NCBI RefSeq assembly: GCF_041146395.1
Contig: NC_090997.1
Span: forward strand, 32,901,501-32,965,500
DNA from: Eulemur rufifrons
Lineage: Eukaryota > Chordata > Mammalia > Primates > Lemuridae
Length of the DNA: 64,000 bases
Reading direction: 5' to 3'
Shown: one piece after another, positions 1-11,190 of the stretch
How the letters are laid out: every line of letters starts with the position of its first letter
How positions within the stretch are numbered: position 1 is the stretch's first letter
The notes under the pieces: model-generated
Seen by the model: the letters and a program-made list of their open reading frames with translations, nothing else
Told to the model about the DNA's origin: nothing
The model's database searches: none
Program-made: the position numbers and the translations under genes

Positions 1-256
1 ACCTCAAATTCCTGGGCTCAAGCAATCCTACTGCCTCAGCCTCCCGAGTAGCTGGGACTACAGACATGCACCACCATGCCCTGCTAATTTTTTCTATATA
101 TTTTTAGTTGTCCAGCTAATTTCTTTCTATTTTTTTTTAGTAGAGATGGGGTCTCGCTCTTGCTCAGGCTGATCTTGAACTCCTGAGCTCAAATGATCTG
201 CCTGCCTCGGCCTTCCAGAGTGCTAGGATTATAGGTGTGAGCCATCACTCCTGGCC
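1..256 (-). mobile_element. Alu SINE, lemur type, antisense, cut by the window edge
   Basis: The sequence reads as the reverse complement of an Alu. It enters inside the right arm and runs to the Alu head, which ends in CTGGCC at 256. It contains the GTCCAGCTAATTTCTTTCT and TTTTTAGTTGTCC stretches typical of lemur Alus, and the reversed B-box region near 180-195. The poly-T (Alu 3') end lies outside the window. Alu is a 7SL-derived SINE moved by L1 machinery. It abuts Tigger1-like sequence on its right, so it probably inserted into that older transposon. Divergence is higher than in the copy at 1673-2010. Confidence 0.93.
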
Positions 257-1657
257 CTCTCTTTAATTTTATGAAGGCTGAAAGGAAGTGAGGAAGTTGC
301 AGAAGAAAAGTTTGAAGCTAGCAGAAGTGGTTCATTAAGTTTAAGGAAAGAAGCTATCTCCATAACATAAAAGTGTAAGATGAAGGTAAGTGCTGATATA
401 GAAGCTGCAACAAGTTATCTAGAAAAATCTAGCTAAGATAATTGATGAAGGTGGTTACAATAAACCATACATTTTCAATGGATACAAAACAGCCTTCTAT
501 TGGAAAAAGATGCCATCTAGGACTTTCATAGCTAGAGCCTGATTTCAAAGCTTCAAAAGACAGGCTGACTCTCTTGTTAAGGGCCAATGCAGCTGGTGAT
601 TTGAAGTTGAAGCCAATGCTTATTTACTATTCCAAAAATCCTAGGGTTTTTAAGCATTATGCTAAATCTACTTGCCTGTGTTTTATAAATGGAACAACAA
701 AGTCTGGATGACAGCAATCTGTTTATAGCATGATTTACTGAATATTTTAAGCCCACTGTTGAGACCTACTGCTCAGAAAAGAAAGATTACTTTCAAAATG
801 TTAGCACTCATTGGCAATGTATCTAGTCACCTAAAAGCTCTGATGAAGATGTGCAAGGAGATTAGTGTTGTTTTCATGCCTGCTGACACAACATCCATTC
901 TGCAGCCCATAGATCAAAGAGTAATTTTGACTGTAAAGTATTATTATTTAAGAAATACATTTTCTAGTGATTCCTCTGGTGGACTTGGGCAAAGCAAATT
1001 GAAAATCTTTTGGAAAGGATTTGCTATTCTAGATGCCATTAAGAACATTTGCAATTCATGGGAGGAAGTCAAAATGTCAACATTAACAGGAGTTTGGAAG
1101 AAGTTGATTCCAGCCCTCATGGATACCTTTGAGGGTTTAAGACTTCAGTGGAGGAAGTAACTGCAAATGTGGTGGAAATAGTAAGAGAACTAGAATTAGA
1201 AGTGGAGCCTGAAGATGTTACTGAATTGTTGCAATCTCATGATCAAACTTGAATGGATGAAGAGTTGCTTCTTATGGGAGGGGGGACAAAGAAACTGGTT
1301 TCTTGAGATGGAATCTACTCCTGGTGAAGATCCTGTGAACATTGTTGAAATGACAACAAAGGATTTCTAGTATTACATAAACTTACTTGATAAAACAGTG
1401 ATAAGGTTTGAGAGTATTGACTCTAATTTTGAAAGAAGTTCTACTGTGGGTAAAATGTTATCAAACAGCATCACATGCTACAGAGAAATCTTTTGGGAAA
1501 GGAAAAGTTAATCAATATGGCAAACTTCATTGTCGTCTCATTTCAAGAAATTGTCACAGCCACCTCAACCTTGAGCAATCACCACTCTGATCAGTCAGTA
1601 GCCAAGGCAAGACCCTCCACAAGCAAAAAGATTACAACTTTGCTGAAGGCTCAGATG
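257..1657 (+). mobile_element. Tigger1-like DNA transposon, internal part with transposase relic
   Basis: This is the transposase region of a Tigger1-type (pogo/Tc1-mariner superfamily) element, recognised from long near-continuous similarity to the known consensus. The frame at 759-1160 (133 residues) holds a recognisable DDE-domain part, including the PADTTSILQPIDQ stretch, and ends in a frameshift after the FEGL region. Further blocks continue in other frames at about 1408-1590 and 1475-1657. Several stops and indels make it non-functional. The 5' terminal repeat and N-terminal coding part are missing; the left side meets an Alu. Known biology: these elements died out early in primate evolution and gave rise to TIGD genes. 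This copy is a fossil, not a TIGD gene. Confidence 0.92.
759..1160 (+). pseudogene. Tigger transposase pseudogene fragment
   Basis: This is the longest surviving open piece of the Tigger1-like transposase. It covers the middle and C-terminal part of the DDE catalytic domain. One catalytic-site context normally reads as an acidic residue before the N-A-P-G-H-like motif. Here that region is altered (LIGNVSSHLKAL), so the conserved Asp and Pro-Gly are lost. The frame continues through the TILQPIDQ-like helix and the SWEEVKMSTLTGVWKKLIP segment, then shifts after residue 125. Loss of catalytic residues and the frameshift mean no active enzyme is made. Confidence 0.85.
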
Positions 1658-1672
1658 ATTGTTAGAATTTTT
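1658..1672. repeat. Left target-site duplication of the Alu at 1673-2010
   Basis: ATTGTTAGAATTT(TT) here is repeated at 2012-2026, directly after the Alu head. The matching flanks show L1-type target-primed insertion of the Alu into the Tigger1-like element. The exact right edge is blurred by the Alu poly-T. Confidence 0.9.
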
Positions 1673-2010
<338 letters not shown>

Positions 2011-2011
2011 T

Positions 2012-2251
2012 ATTGTTAGAATTTTTAGCAATAAAGTATTTTTTAATTAAAGTATGTACATTGTTTTTTAGATGTAATATTATTGTAGACACACACATGT
2101 GTGTCTATGTATACATATATATTTGTGTATATATATAACAATATGGTGTAAACATAACTTTTATAGACACTGGAAAACCAAAATATTTGTGTGACTTGCT
2201 TTATTCCTGTGGTCTGGAACTGAACCCACAATATCTCCAAGATATGCCTTG
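2012..2251 (+). mobile_element. Tigger1-like transposon, 3' part with terminal repeat
   Basis: This continues the element after the Alu. It begins in the 3' non-coding segment (AATAAAGTATTTTTTAATTA) and runs to the terminal inverted repeat, where CCCACAATATCTCCAAG and GATATGCCTTG match the Tigger1 3' end. The base after the element starts TA (2252-2253), the target dinucleotide used by this superfamily. An internal TATA/TGTG stretch at about 2090-2140 looks like local slippage. Confidence 0.9.
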
Positions 2252-2687
2252 TAATTATTATTATTTTCAACCTAGGTCCATTGATATCAGGAGCATCATA
2301 TATATACTCTTAGCTTTTTAAGAAGTCAGATCCAATTACTACAGTTGTTTATTTTCTATGAGATATATCAAAAAAGGGAAACAACTACAGTTTTGTCCAA
2401 TTGCCTTGGCTTTCTCAGAGAACTGGGCCCAGCTATGGAGGATAAAAAATACCCAATAGGGAATCTACAAATCTTGAATATATTTAATTTTAGAATAGTT
2501 TGATTTTTTTCAATGCAATAAATTGTCTGCACTAGAATGGAGAAGAAGGGGAGGGGAGGCATCCCACTTCAGCAAATTTCTGATTTTTAAATTATGTTTT
2601 TGTTCCTTTTCAGAGATTCTCTCCTGCAGAAAAATGACACTCTTCTAGATTTTGAAGTAAGAATAACAGAATCAACTTTTAGTGAAT
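2252..2687. other. Unassigned non-coding segment
   Basis: This is AT-rich single-copy-looking DNA between the Tigger end and a MIR. The frames are short and have no recognised motif. Nothing specific is seen. Confidence 0.5.
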
Positions 2688-2890
2688 TCCTGCACTGCAC
2701 TGGGCTCTGCACATTTAATGCTCATACAGCCCTATGAGATAGGGAATAATTTTATCATTCACAATTTTATGTGTTCAGGTAACTTGAAGCATAAAATGCC
2801 TACATAACTTGCCCAAGGTCACCTGGTTGGTAGACCAGTAGCCCAGGTGGGTTTACTTCAGAGCCTAGCTCACAATCCCAGTGTTCTACT
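2688..2890 (-). mobile_element. MIR SINE, antisense
   Basis: The order of phrases is the reverse complement of a MIR: CCCTATGAGATAGGGA, a degenerate oligo (TTTTATCATTCACAATTTTA), then the core ACTTGCCCAAGGTCAC, and a tRNA-like end with GGTTTACTTCAGAGCC. MIR is a tRNA-derived, L2-mobilised SINE spread before the eutherian radiation. Divergence is high, as expected for that age. The adjoining hAT-type element begins right after it. Confidence 0.85.
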
Positions 2891-2891
2891 G

Positions 2892-3206
2892 CAGTGTTGT
2901 ACAGTAGAAAGATTTTCTGAGCCACATATGCAATTTTAAATTTCCTTGTAGTCACATTTAAAAAAGGAAATAAAAACAGGTGCAATTAATTTTAACAATA
3001 CATTTTATTTAACCAAAATATCACCATTTCAATATATAATCAATATAAAATTTTTAATGAAACATTTTATATTCTTTTTTTACACACTTCATTTTTAAAT
3101 TTGGTGTGTACTTAAGGCTTCTGTACACCTCAATTTGGACTAGTCATATTTCAAGTGCTCAATAGCCACATCGTGCTGGTGGCTTCCACACTGGGGAGCA
3201 CAACTC
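2892..3206 (+). mobile_element. hAT-type non-autonomous DNA element (MER33-like, family uncertain)
   Basis: It opens with CAGTGTTGTACAGTAGAAA and GAGCCACATATGCAATTTTA. It closes with ATTTCAAGTGCTCAATAGCC, a GGTGGCTTCC block and a degenerate GGGAGCACAACTC end. These are hallmarks of a mammalian hAT-Charlie non-autonomous family whose ends read roughly CAGTGCTGTCCAATAG. The AT-rich middle (2990-3100) fits. No coding capacity is present. I am confident of the repeat class but not of the family name. Confidence 0.75.
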
Positions 3207-4435
3207 TAATATCTGCTCAGCTAAAGCTACTTGAGTTTCTATTTATTTCTTTATGTTTACATAATCTTTATTCTTTTTGTTTTGGTGCCTTCAAAAATGG
3301 AGAGACGATGAGTACTAAAACTGAAAGTAAGTTTGAAAAAACAAAAAGGAAGAAAAATCCAATACTAATATTGTCATTGTTTAGGAGTTTCTAATAATAC
3401 TTATGGAAGCTAATGTTCTTAAGTGTCTTCCATCAGATTTCTGAAATATTTTTAGTTCAACTGCATGCCCATTTAAGAACATAAGGTTCATTTACCATAT
3501 TTCCCCCTTGGCCAAGCAGAAATCTAAAAATAAACTCTTAAGTTCTTAGGTTTGACTTAAGTCTTTATATAAATATCCGTTTGCAGTTGTTATTTTAGCA
3601 AAAGAAAAATTCAATCCCCTAAGTCTTTTGGTTGTAAAAACTTTAGGAAGCTGATTTCTCTCTTGAACACTTCCTTCCTCTAAACCACATACAAATGGGG
3701 GAGGGTGGAGAGGGGGAAGAGAAGGAAGCAAAAATTAGCTTTTATTTTGGTTTCTTTTCCCCACAAAAGGACAAACGAGACAAGCCCCACCCCCAACAAC
3801 ATTCTTTTGTCATTTCCCTTCCCACTACCAAATTTTAAATGATGATTAGTGTATGAAAAATTGGTCCCTTAATATAAAGCTTAACTCCGTAAACCCCATA
3901 GAGCTTCAGTCTGAGAAGTAACATCCAACTACCAAGTTTGGAAGTGCCCTGTGGGAACTTCCATGTCACATATACCCCTGCCTGTGTCTCAGCCAGTGTT
4001 TCTCCCAACACTTGATGAACAGAAGATGACAATAGACAGTGCTTGAAGTAAAGTTATTTTAATTAATTGGAGGAAAGTCAAGACAAATTTTGTGTTCACT
4101 ATTTTAAAAGTGGTTTATTATTTCCAAATATATTAATGGAAACACTTAAGAGAAATATTTCAATGAGAAAGGAATGATCTGGGAGGAAGGAATGACCTAA
4201 AGAAGTGGTAGAAACTACGGGAAATGAAAAGGCTGATTAGCTTCTATGGGTTCCTCCTTGAACCTGTCTTCAAATGAAATTTTAATACACACAAAATGTA
4301 AAAATTAAATATAAAAAGAAAAAGAAAAGAATATATAGAAGAATATTTGTATAATTTTGGTCAAAGGAGAGACTTTAAGGTAGGCAGGAAACAGGATGAA
4401 AACATGGTTATATTTAACTGAAATAGAATGAATGA
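3207..4435. other. Unassigned non-coding segment
   Basis: No recognised repeat or gene. It contains a purine-rich patch near 3695-3730 and a C-rich patch near 3785-3800. All frames are short and look random. Confidence 0.45.

Positions 4436-4470
<35 letters not shown>
4436..4470. repeat. (TA)n(CA)n compound microsatellite
   Basis: A perfect TA run is followed by a CA run, ending exactly at the left end of the DNA transposon at 4471. The TA target dinucleotide of that element probably seeded the expansion. Confidence 0.95.
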
Positions 4471-4472
<2 letters not shown>

Positions 4473-4724
4473 ATCATGCACCACTTAACATGGGGATGCA
4501 TTCTGAGAAATGCCTTGTTAGGTGATTTCATGGTGCAAATGTTATAGAGTGTACTTACACAAACCTAAGTGGTATATATAGCCTACTGTATGCTCAGGCT
4601 ATATGGTACAGACTGTTGCTCCTAGGTTACAAACCTGTACAGCATATTACTGTACTGAATACTGTAGGCAATTGTAACACAGTGGCATTGTGTATACAGA
4701 CATATTTCAGTATAGAAAAAGTAC
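4471..4724 (+). mobile_element. Tigger/mariner-type DNA element, left half
   Basis: It begins CAATCATGCACCAC, the inverted match of GGTGCATGACT at 5122-5132. The following blocks (GGATGCATTCTGAGAAATGC, AGAGTGTACTTACACAAACC, AGCATATTACTGTACTGAAT) match a familiar mammalian DNA transposon family with TA target sites. It is interrupted at 4724 by an insertion flanked by direct repeats. It has no coding capacity. The superfamily is inferred from the TA flank and terminal repeats; the family name is not assigned. Confidence 0.8.
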
Positions 4725-5044
4725 TTACAGTGCACACTATCTGCACGCACTTATAACTTTGACTCAAACTGTACAAAAGTAATTCATGTAACCAAAATGT
4801 GTGTCCCTCCATAAAATTCTGAAATTAAAAAAAATTAAGAACATCTATAAAAGACATTTTGGGGAAAATTAGAAAAATCTGACTGTAGGGAACTACTGTT
4901 AACTTTGTCAGGTGGGAAATGGTACTGTGGTTATGTAGAAAAATATTCTCTTCTTTAAATGTATACTGAAATGAATTGTCATGATAGCTGTAATTTATTT
5001 TGAAATACTTGATCAAAATGGAGAATATGGCAAATATTAAAAAA
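4725..5044 (+). mobile_element. Retrotransposed insert with L1-like segments and target duplication
   Basis: AGAAAAAGTAC at 4714-4724 recurs exactly at 5045-5055, and the host transposon resumes after it. The insert ends in an A-rich stretch at 5038-5045. Its first ~90 bases resemble a strepsirrhine L1 3' end (TATAACTTTGACTCAAAC, ATTCATGTAACCAAAATG, ATTCTGAAATTAAAAAAAA). The rest resembles an older L1-type 3'UTR (TACTGTGGTTATGTAG, AATTGTCATGATAGCTG). An internal A run at about 4828 separates the two. This layout fits an L1 with 3' transduction, or a chimeric transcript. Confidence 0.75.
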
Positions 5045-5133
5045 AGAAAAAGTACAGTATTATAATCTAATGGGACCACCATTGTATCAGAAGTCCATTG
5101 TTGACCAAAATATCATTTTTTGGTGCATGACTC
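5045..5133 (+). mobile_element. Tigger/mariner-type DNA element, right half
   Basis: After the repeated AGAAAAAGTAC, the host element continues with ATTATAATCTAATGGGACCA and CCATTGTTGACCAAAATATC. It ends in GGTGCATGACTC, the inverted partner of the 4471 end. TA follows at 5134-5135, the expected target dinucleotide. Confidence 0.8.
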
Positions 5134-5135
5134 TA

Positions 5136-5160
5136 TGTGTGTGTGTGTGTCTGTGTGTGT
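5136..5160. repeat. (TG)n microsatellite
   Basis: A short TG run with one C interruption lies directly outside the right end of the DNA element. Confidence 0.9.
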
Positions 5161-5179
5161 TTAAATACACACCCTATAC

Positions 5180-5740
5180 AAAACAATGGATTGGGGAAAA
5201 TATATGCAATCAAAATGCCATCAGAATAAGTTATATTTCTAATATACAAATGGCTACTAATAAAAGCAAGTTGCAATAAATAAAAAATTGGCAACAAACA
5301 TTTTCTTCTTCACTAGTGAATCAGAGAAAATACACAAAAATTAGATGGGATTTTGCACCCATCAGCTAAGGGCAACTTAAAAAAAAAAAAAAAAACATGT
5401 AGCACCATCGAATACCAGGAAAGTAGGCCCTTCTGCATAGCTACTGGGAGTGTGAATTGCTCAAACCTTTTAAGAAATTAATCTGGCAATAGCTATTACC
5501 ATTTAAAACATCAAACACTTTTATTTAGCAATCCCAATTTGGAAATCTTTCCAAGGGAAATTAAATTACCAGTGCATAACACAAGTGTATGACAGGGTTT
5601 ATTACAGACTTTTTAAGATGGTAAAAACCTACAAATGAAGTGAATGTCTACTAAAAGGGCAATGATTGAATAAATCACAGTGTGACCACAATATGGAATA
5701 TTATATATCTATTAAAAATAATGAGATTTATATGCTTTAT
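5180..5740 (+). mobile_element. Old L1 (L1M) fragment, ORF2 end region, sense
   Basis: The phrase order is that of the end of L1 ORF2. A GGGAAAATATATGCAAT start is followed by ATCAGCTAAGGGCAAC, CTACTGGGAGTGTGAATTG, AGCAATCCCAATTTGGAAAT, TGAATAAATCACAGTGTG and ACAATATGGAATATTATA. Many substitutions and indels close the frame throughout. Retrotransposon fossil, no function expected. Confidence 0.8.
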
Positions 5741-6183
5741 CCAGGAGGGTTAGTTATGAGTGCCAGAACTCTGGGATTCTCTTGGTTTTCCTCAAATCAC
5801 AGTCTGGGGAAGAAAGGAGTGGGACTTCCTCTTGGTGCTGCAGGAGCCACGCCCGCCATGCCTTCCCCTCCTCACCCCATACACAGAGATTTTTCTCTTG
5901 GTGTCCAGCAGCTATGACTGGGACATCAAGCCTGTGTTTCGGCTACCTCAATGGTGGGAAAGCAGGTCTTCTTTCGTCATTTTCCCAGTGGGAAGCTGCT
6001 GTCACTATGTGGTTTATGGGACAACAAGAAGGGCACCCAGGAAGTTTGTCCCAGCCTGGTTCAAGAGAGCCCGCTGTGCCGTGGTGTAAGAGGAAGATCT
6101 AGCTACACACTTGGCTTGGCTCCCTCCGACCTCCGCCTCTATTATCTTCTGCTTTCAGTCAAGCTGAGTGCCTGGCATTGATT
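5741..6183. other. Unclassified GC-richer block between two L1 segments
   Basis: This block is clearly richer in G and C than its surroundings and contains overlapping open frames of 76-109 codons (5760-6089, 5782-6102). There is no poly-A tail, and no canonical exon boundaries or known domains were recognised. It could be an LTR fragment, part of an unrecognised L1 5' region, or a retrocopy piece. The frames give no convincing protein similarity, so no gene is called. Confidence 0.4.
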
Positions 6184-6190
6184 AAGTATC

Positions 6191-7216
6191 CAAAATCTAT
6201 TCCTCTCATCTCGTGCTTTTAAAAAGCTTCTGGGCAGCCAAGGAAACTATCATTACAGCAAATAGACAACCTACAGAATGGAAGAAAATATTTGCTTTCT
6301 ACACATCCGACCGATAAAGGGCTGATAACAAGAATCTATATAGAACGTAAGAAAATCAACAAGAAAAAAATCAAACAACCCCATCAATAAATGGGCAAAG
6401 GACGTGAACAGAAACCTTTCAAAAGAAGACAGACTAATGGCCAGCAAACATATAAAAAAGTGTTCAACATCTCTAATCATTAGTGAAATGCAAATCAAAA
6501 CTACAATGAGCTATCACCTAACTCCAGTGAGAATGGCCCTTATCAAAAAGTCCCAGAACAACAAATGCTGGCACGGATGTGGAGAGATTGGAACACTCTT
6601 ACACTGCCAGTGGGACTTCAAATTAGTACAACCCCTGTGGAAAGTAATTTGGAGATACCTCAAAGGCTAAAAATAGAAATACCATTTGATACAGCAATCC
6701 CACTACTAGGCATCTATCCAAAGGTAAAAGACATTCTATAATAAAAACATCTGCACTCGAATGTTTATAGCAGCACAATTCACAATTGCAAAGATATGGA
6801 AACAACCCAAGTGCCCATCAATACATGAGTGGATTAATAAAATGTGCTATATGTATACCATGGAGTAGTATTCAACTATAAAAAACAATGATGATCTAGC
6901 ACCTCTTATATTATCCTGGATAGAGCTTGAGCCCATCCTTTGAAGTGAGATATCACAAGGATGGAAAAACATGCACCACATGTACTCGTCATCAATTGGT
7001 ACTAACTGAGCAATACTAAGGTGCTCACGTGGTAGTAATATTCACTGGGTGCTGGTCAGGTGTGGGGGGGGTAAACTCACAACTGACGGAAGCGGAGCGT
7101 ACTGTAGGGGGAAGGGCACGCTTGTAGCCCTGGCTTGGGTGAGGCAAACACATTACACGTAACCAAAAGGTCTGAACCCCTATAATATCCTGAATTAAAA
7201 ATAAAAAAATAAAAAT
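6191..7216 (+). mobile_element. Young L1 3' segment (strepsirrhine type), 5'-truncated
   Basis: This runs from late ORF2 to the A-rich tail. ORF2 C-terminal features are readable, including a Cys-rich stretch [16 protein letters not shown] in the frame at 6404-6670, then premature stops. The 3'UTR carries a G-run (7063-7070), an ACGTAACCAAAAGGTCTGAAC block, and an AAATAAAAA tail at 7195-7218. AAGTATC at 6184-6190 recurs at 7219-7225, a short candidate target duplication. ORF2 normally encodes endonuclease and reverse transcriptase; only the distal end is here, so it is dead. Confidence 0.9.
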
Positions 7217-7225
7217 AAAAAGTAT

Positions 7226-10200
7226 CACACCAATTATTGTATTTTTCCAAATAGCTTTTAATGTTAATGGATGTTAGATTATGATGATGTTTAATTTGGT
7301 TACCTGGTTATTTATAAGATAGTAGAAGTACAAAATGACATAATTTTTAAAAATGGCTGGAAGTTCAATAGGTACATCATTTGGTATTATCTGGTTAGAA
7401 TGCTCAGAGAATTTGTACCTGAAAAATGGAAACTGTGATTAAAAAAAAAAAAAAAAGGATTTTAAGTAAATATAGTAGACATCATAGAGATTTCTATTGA
7501 CTGATAACTACCAATAACATTAATGCTACGTATCTTTGCTCAGAACATTTTAGCAAAGCATCATTTATAACTGTGTGCAGGTTATGTAAAATCATATTCA
7601 CTGTCTTCATATATATATATATTTATATATATATATCCTAAAATATAAAGTCATATTAACCAGCTCAATAATTTCCCTTAGGCAATCAACTTAACTTAAA
7701 ATAGCATTTGGTAGTTTCAAATCAGATTCTTCCTTTTAGGACATTGATTTGTCACCATTCCAAAGAATGTGATGCTGACTTTGAGGGTAGTTCCAAAAGA
7801 GAAGTTTTCAAAAATATCTGGACAATGATAATATCAATCAAATTAACCCACAGCCTCTCAAGATGACTACTCCAACTGAAACAACATTCATTTGATGCAT
7901 AAATTCTGGCACATTTGCTAAAAACGAGTAACGCTACTTTATAACCAGACTTGAGAGAGAGTAATAAAAAGTAGTTGAAGCAATTTAGGAGTGCGGAAGC
8001 TTCCGCCCCTTCTGGTGGTCTTGTGGTGAAGCATCAAAAGTTCTAATGATTCTCTGCTGTTAAAATCTCGATTTTCCTGGCCTTGTTCCAAAATACTGGG
8101 GCCTGTGTTTCTTTTTTCATTTATTTCTACGCTTACTCACATTTTCAGGGCAGCAACTAAATTCTTTTATGAGTTCATTTTCACCTCATTCGAAACAGAA
8201 TATTTTAGACAAAAATCCCCTCTAATTTTATTATGCTTGACAGTCGCTCCCTTCTTGAAAGTTAATTACAGTTTTACGGCAGATAATGTTTTCAATAAAG
8301 ATGGAAATGAATACTTTTCCAGGTTCCCACTTGGGGCTGCTATATCCACAACTCCAGAGGTAGGTTTGCCTTGCTCTTTGCAAACGGTCCTGCACTATAC
8401 CACTCCTCCCAGCACACACAAATGGCACTCCCTGGGCCTGTGGGCTGCAGCAGCTTTGTCATGCCTGCTGTGACTTGGTGTGCTGTATGTTTAAATCTTT
8501 AAAGCTTGAGATCTAAAGGGGAGCTTATGCATAGTTGTTATTATAAAGTTCTAAATGCTATGTCTACAGTATTTTAAAAGTAATTTTTGTGCCTAATATA
8601 ATTTTAACTAATTTGTATTTGCTGTTTTTTGGAGATGTATGCCATTTATGAAATATTAAGCTAGAAGAAGATGCTATGAATACTGATTTTCAAAAAGATA
8701 TATCGAGGAAGGCAAACGACGAAACACAGATGTCAATCACAGAGTCAGGTGACTTCTTCACAGATCGTTTGCTTCCGATGAAAACGTGCATGGTGTTTAG
8801 AGGATTTCTGCTCAAGCAAAGCCTTTGGATTAACTACTACTGTCACAGAGACAGTGTTTAGAAGTATCCGTTTTGATTCCTGATAGTCCCCAGGTGCCCT
8901 GGCAGTTGGCCTAGACGAATTCTTCACCAATCCCTACAGGGATAGTTTTGGTCCAAGGGTGCAAACTGCTTTGGTCTTTCTCCTTTGTGTGTCTTTCCTG
9001 CTGCAGTAGCCCTGGAGGCTCAGGACCCCAATGATGTTGCTCCAAGGTAGAGGAAAGCTTCCCGGCAGGTATCAGACTGCGCTGTGAGCTGAGCTAAAAT
9101 GAAATATTTATTGGGTTACACTGGTGAGAGTTGAGAGTCAATTTGTGATCACTATGGTCTAGCCCATCCTAACTAAGATAAAAAGGTAAATGGTATTTTT
9201 AGGGACTAAAGAATAATTTCATCCTGAGAAAACCTGGTCTATGTAACCCTTTAAATCTCCATCTTTAGATATCATTGTGTAGTGTTTCACTCCAGAGATT
9301 TATTAAATAATCTGAGGAACGAGTACATAGTTGTTGAATGTACTACACATTTCCACATTTTCAAAGAATCATGGTGGAATAAAATACCCAGCCTTATGAA
9401 TTATATGGAAGACAATTCACTTTACCATATATCATAGATTCTAAGCTGCAACTTATTTCACATTTTAACCCTCTAACATTTGGATGCATCTTACACAAGA
9501 TCGCATCTTATATTTGATGAAATATTTCATTTTTGATCATTTGGAAGCATTTTTAGATCTTCTATAACCTGCAGGTTACTATTATGTAGATAGGTTCTCA
9601 TTGATCTGTCATTATACTTGTTAATAGAGTGCCCGCGGTCCTCTTCAGTTGCAGCTCCCAACTTAAAGTCGTTTCTTATACATACTGTTTCAAACCTACT
9701 GTCCTGACTAATTCCTCATTCTTTGGAATTCTGACACTATTACATGTTCTCCTATTTTTCCCCATGCCTTTCACGTGAGACTTTGCTCTCAGCATTGCTT
9801 TTCTAGCTACAACTTTTAGGTCCCTACAGCATTGTTCTCAGAATGCAATACATAGAAGATTCAGCTTCCTCCCCCTTCTCCGCAGTCACCTTTGACTCCA
9901 GACTCCAGCTTTGGGCTCAGGGGCCACCCCCTGTGCACTCCACAGGGCCTCTCATCCCAATTCTCCTGCTACATTTATCCAGGCCCCACATTTACTCAAC
10001 ATAAAAACCACAGCGGAGTGGGGGGAGAAGGTAGTAACAGCAATAAATTGCAAAAACCATCATTGCCTTCTTTGCCAATGTTAAGGTTAATAATCAAACA
10101 TCATAATACACTGAAAATTCTAGGAATATTTGGATTATTAAGTAATTTTCACAATTATTGGCCTTTTCAGAGGGTCCAGAATTCCTAAGTAAACAGAGTT

Positions 10201-11143
10201 TGAAAAATCTTGTTCATAAATTTATTATTAACAAATAGGTAACTTTTCATTTACCACACATAGTTTTATAGATGAGGGTAGAGTGCCTGGAAGCCACTAG
10301 CTGATACTCTGAGATTCTGTAGGAAAATATTACTTCATAAAGGTATTTGTTTCCCTAGAGAACTAGGATTATTTTCAATAATTTATCTTTTCGAAGATAC
10401 TATGGTGGTAACTTTTTTCCTTTGTGAAAATAAACTGAAGTTGGTTAAAAAATTCTAAATACTTGCCAATAAAAGAATAGTTAAAGTGCATTATTTTTAG
10501 ACTTTATAATGTAATAAATCTATTAAAGTGAAAACTAGGAAGAGAATGTTGATACATGGAAGATGAGCATGAAATAACAGTAAAAGAAAGAACAGAGCAC
10601 AGGATTTTCTGTACTTTCAGGTTAAAATCACAGACATAGTTCCAGAGTAAGGACTTTAGCTGTGTAGCTGCTTTGAATTCAGGTTATCAAAGTGTTCTTT
10701 ATTTTTTCATGGACTGATTAAGGGAGGGTGTGCTTCTGGGAATTCTATTTCCAGGAGAACTTGAATAGCTTTCCCAGAACAGGCAATAGTTAACATATTG
10801 GAGTTCATGGCTGAATCCCAATTACTGAGATTCAAAATAAATATGGGACATGGGAGGACGGAGAAGGCATAAGGGCTGTGTATGTTGCCACTGGGAAGTT
10901 CACCAAAGGGACAGGAGGGAGGGCTGTGATGCACAAGCTTCGTGCAGAGACACTGATAGATGTTTGGGTGAGGGATGGGGGAAGCGGGCAAAGGTAGGAT
11001 CATTTTGAGTGTAATATTTAGCAAATGTCATTTAGAATTCTTCAAATCCAACCTCTTCCACAGCCTTTGTCCATTTTCAAGCACTTGTGCCAAGTTTGGA
11101 GTGAAGCTGAAAAAGCAAAAATTCACATAAATAAGCTGAACAA
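7226..11143. other. Long unassigned non-coding segment
   Basis: No gene is seen. A TA microsatellite sits at 7609-7636. The stretch 8000-8930 looks single-copy with balanced composition; frames at 8105-8473 and 8676-8861 have no recognised domain or splice context. 9850-10030 is C-rich with a short frame only. Old, very decayed repeats may be present but cannot be named. Confidence 0.45.
7609..7636. repeat. (TA)n microsatellite
   Basis: An alternating TA run with one TTT interruption. Confidence 0.9.
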
Positions 11144-11147
11144 TGTA

Positions 11148-11178
<31 letters not shown>

Positions 11179-11190
11179 ATGTGCGTGTGT
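11144..11190. repeat. (TG)n microsatellite
   Basis: A TG run with CGAG, TA and CG interruptions. Confidence 0.93.

Noticed and set aside
759..1160. A domesticated TIGD gene
   Set aside because: The catalytic context is lost, the frame shifts and an Alu interrupts the element.
6404..6670. The 88-codon frame as a zinc-binding protein
   Set aside because: The Cys-rich motif is the normal L1 ORF2 C-terminal stretch, and stops follow at once.
8105..8473. A 122-codon frame as a gene
   Set aside because: No domain, no splice sites or polyadenylation context recognised, and composition is not coding-like.
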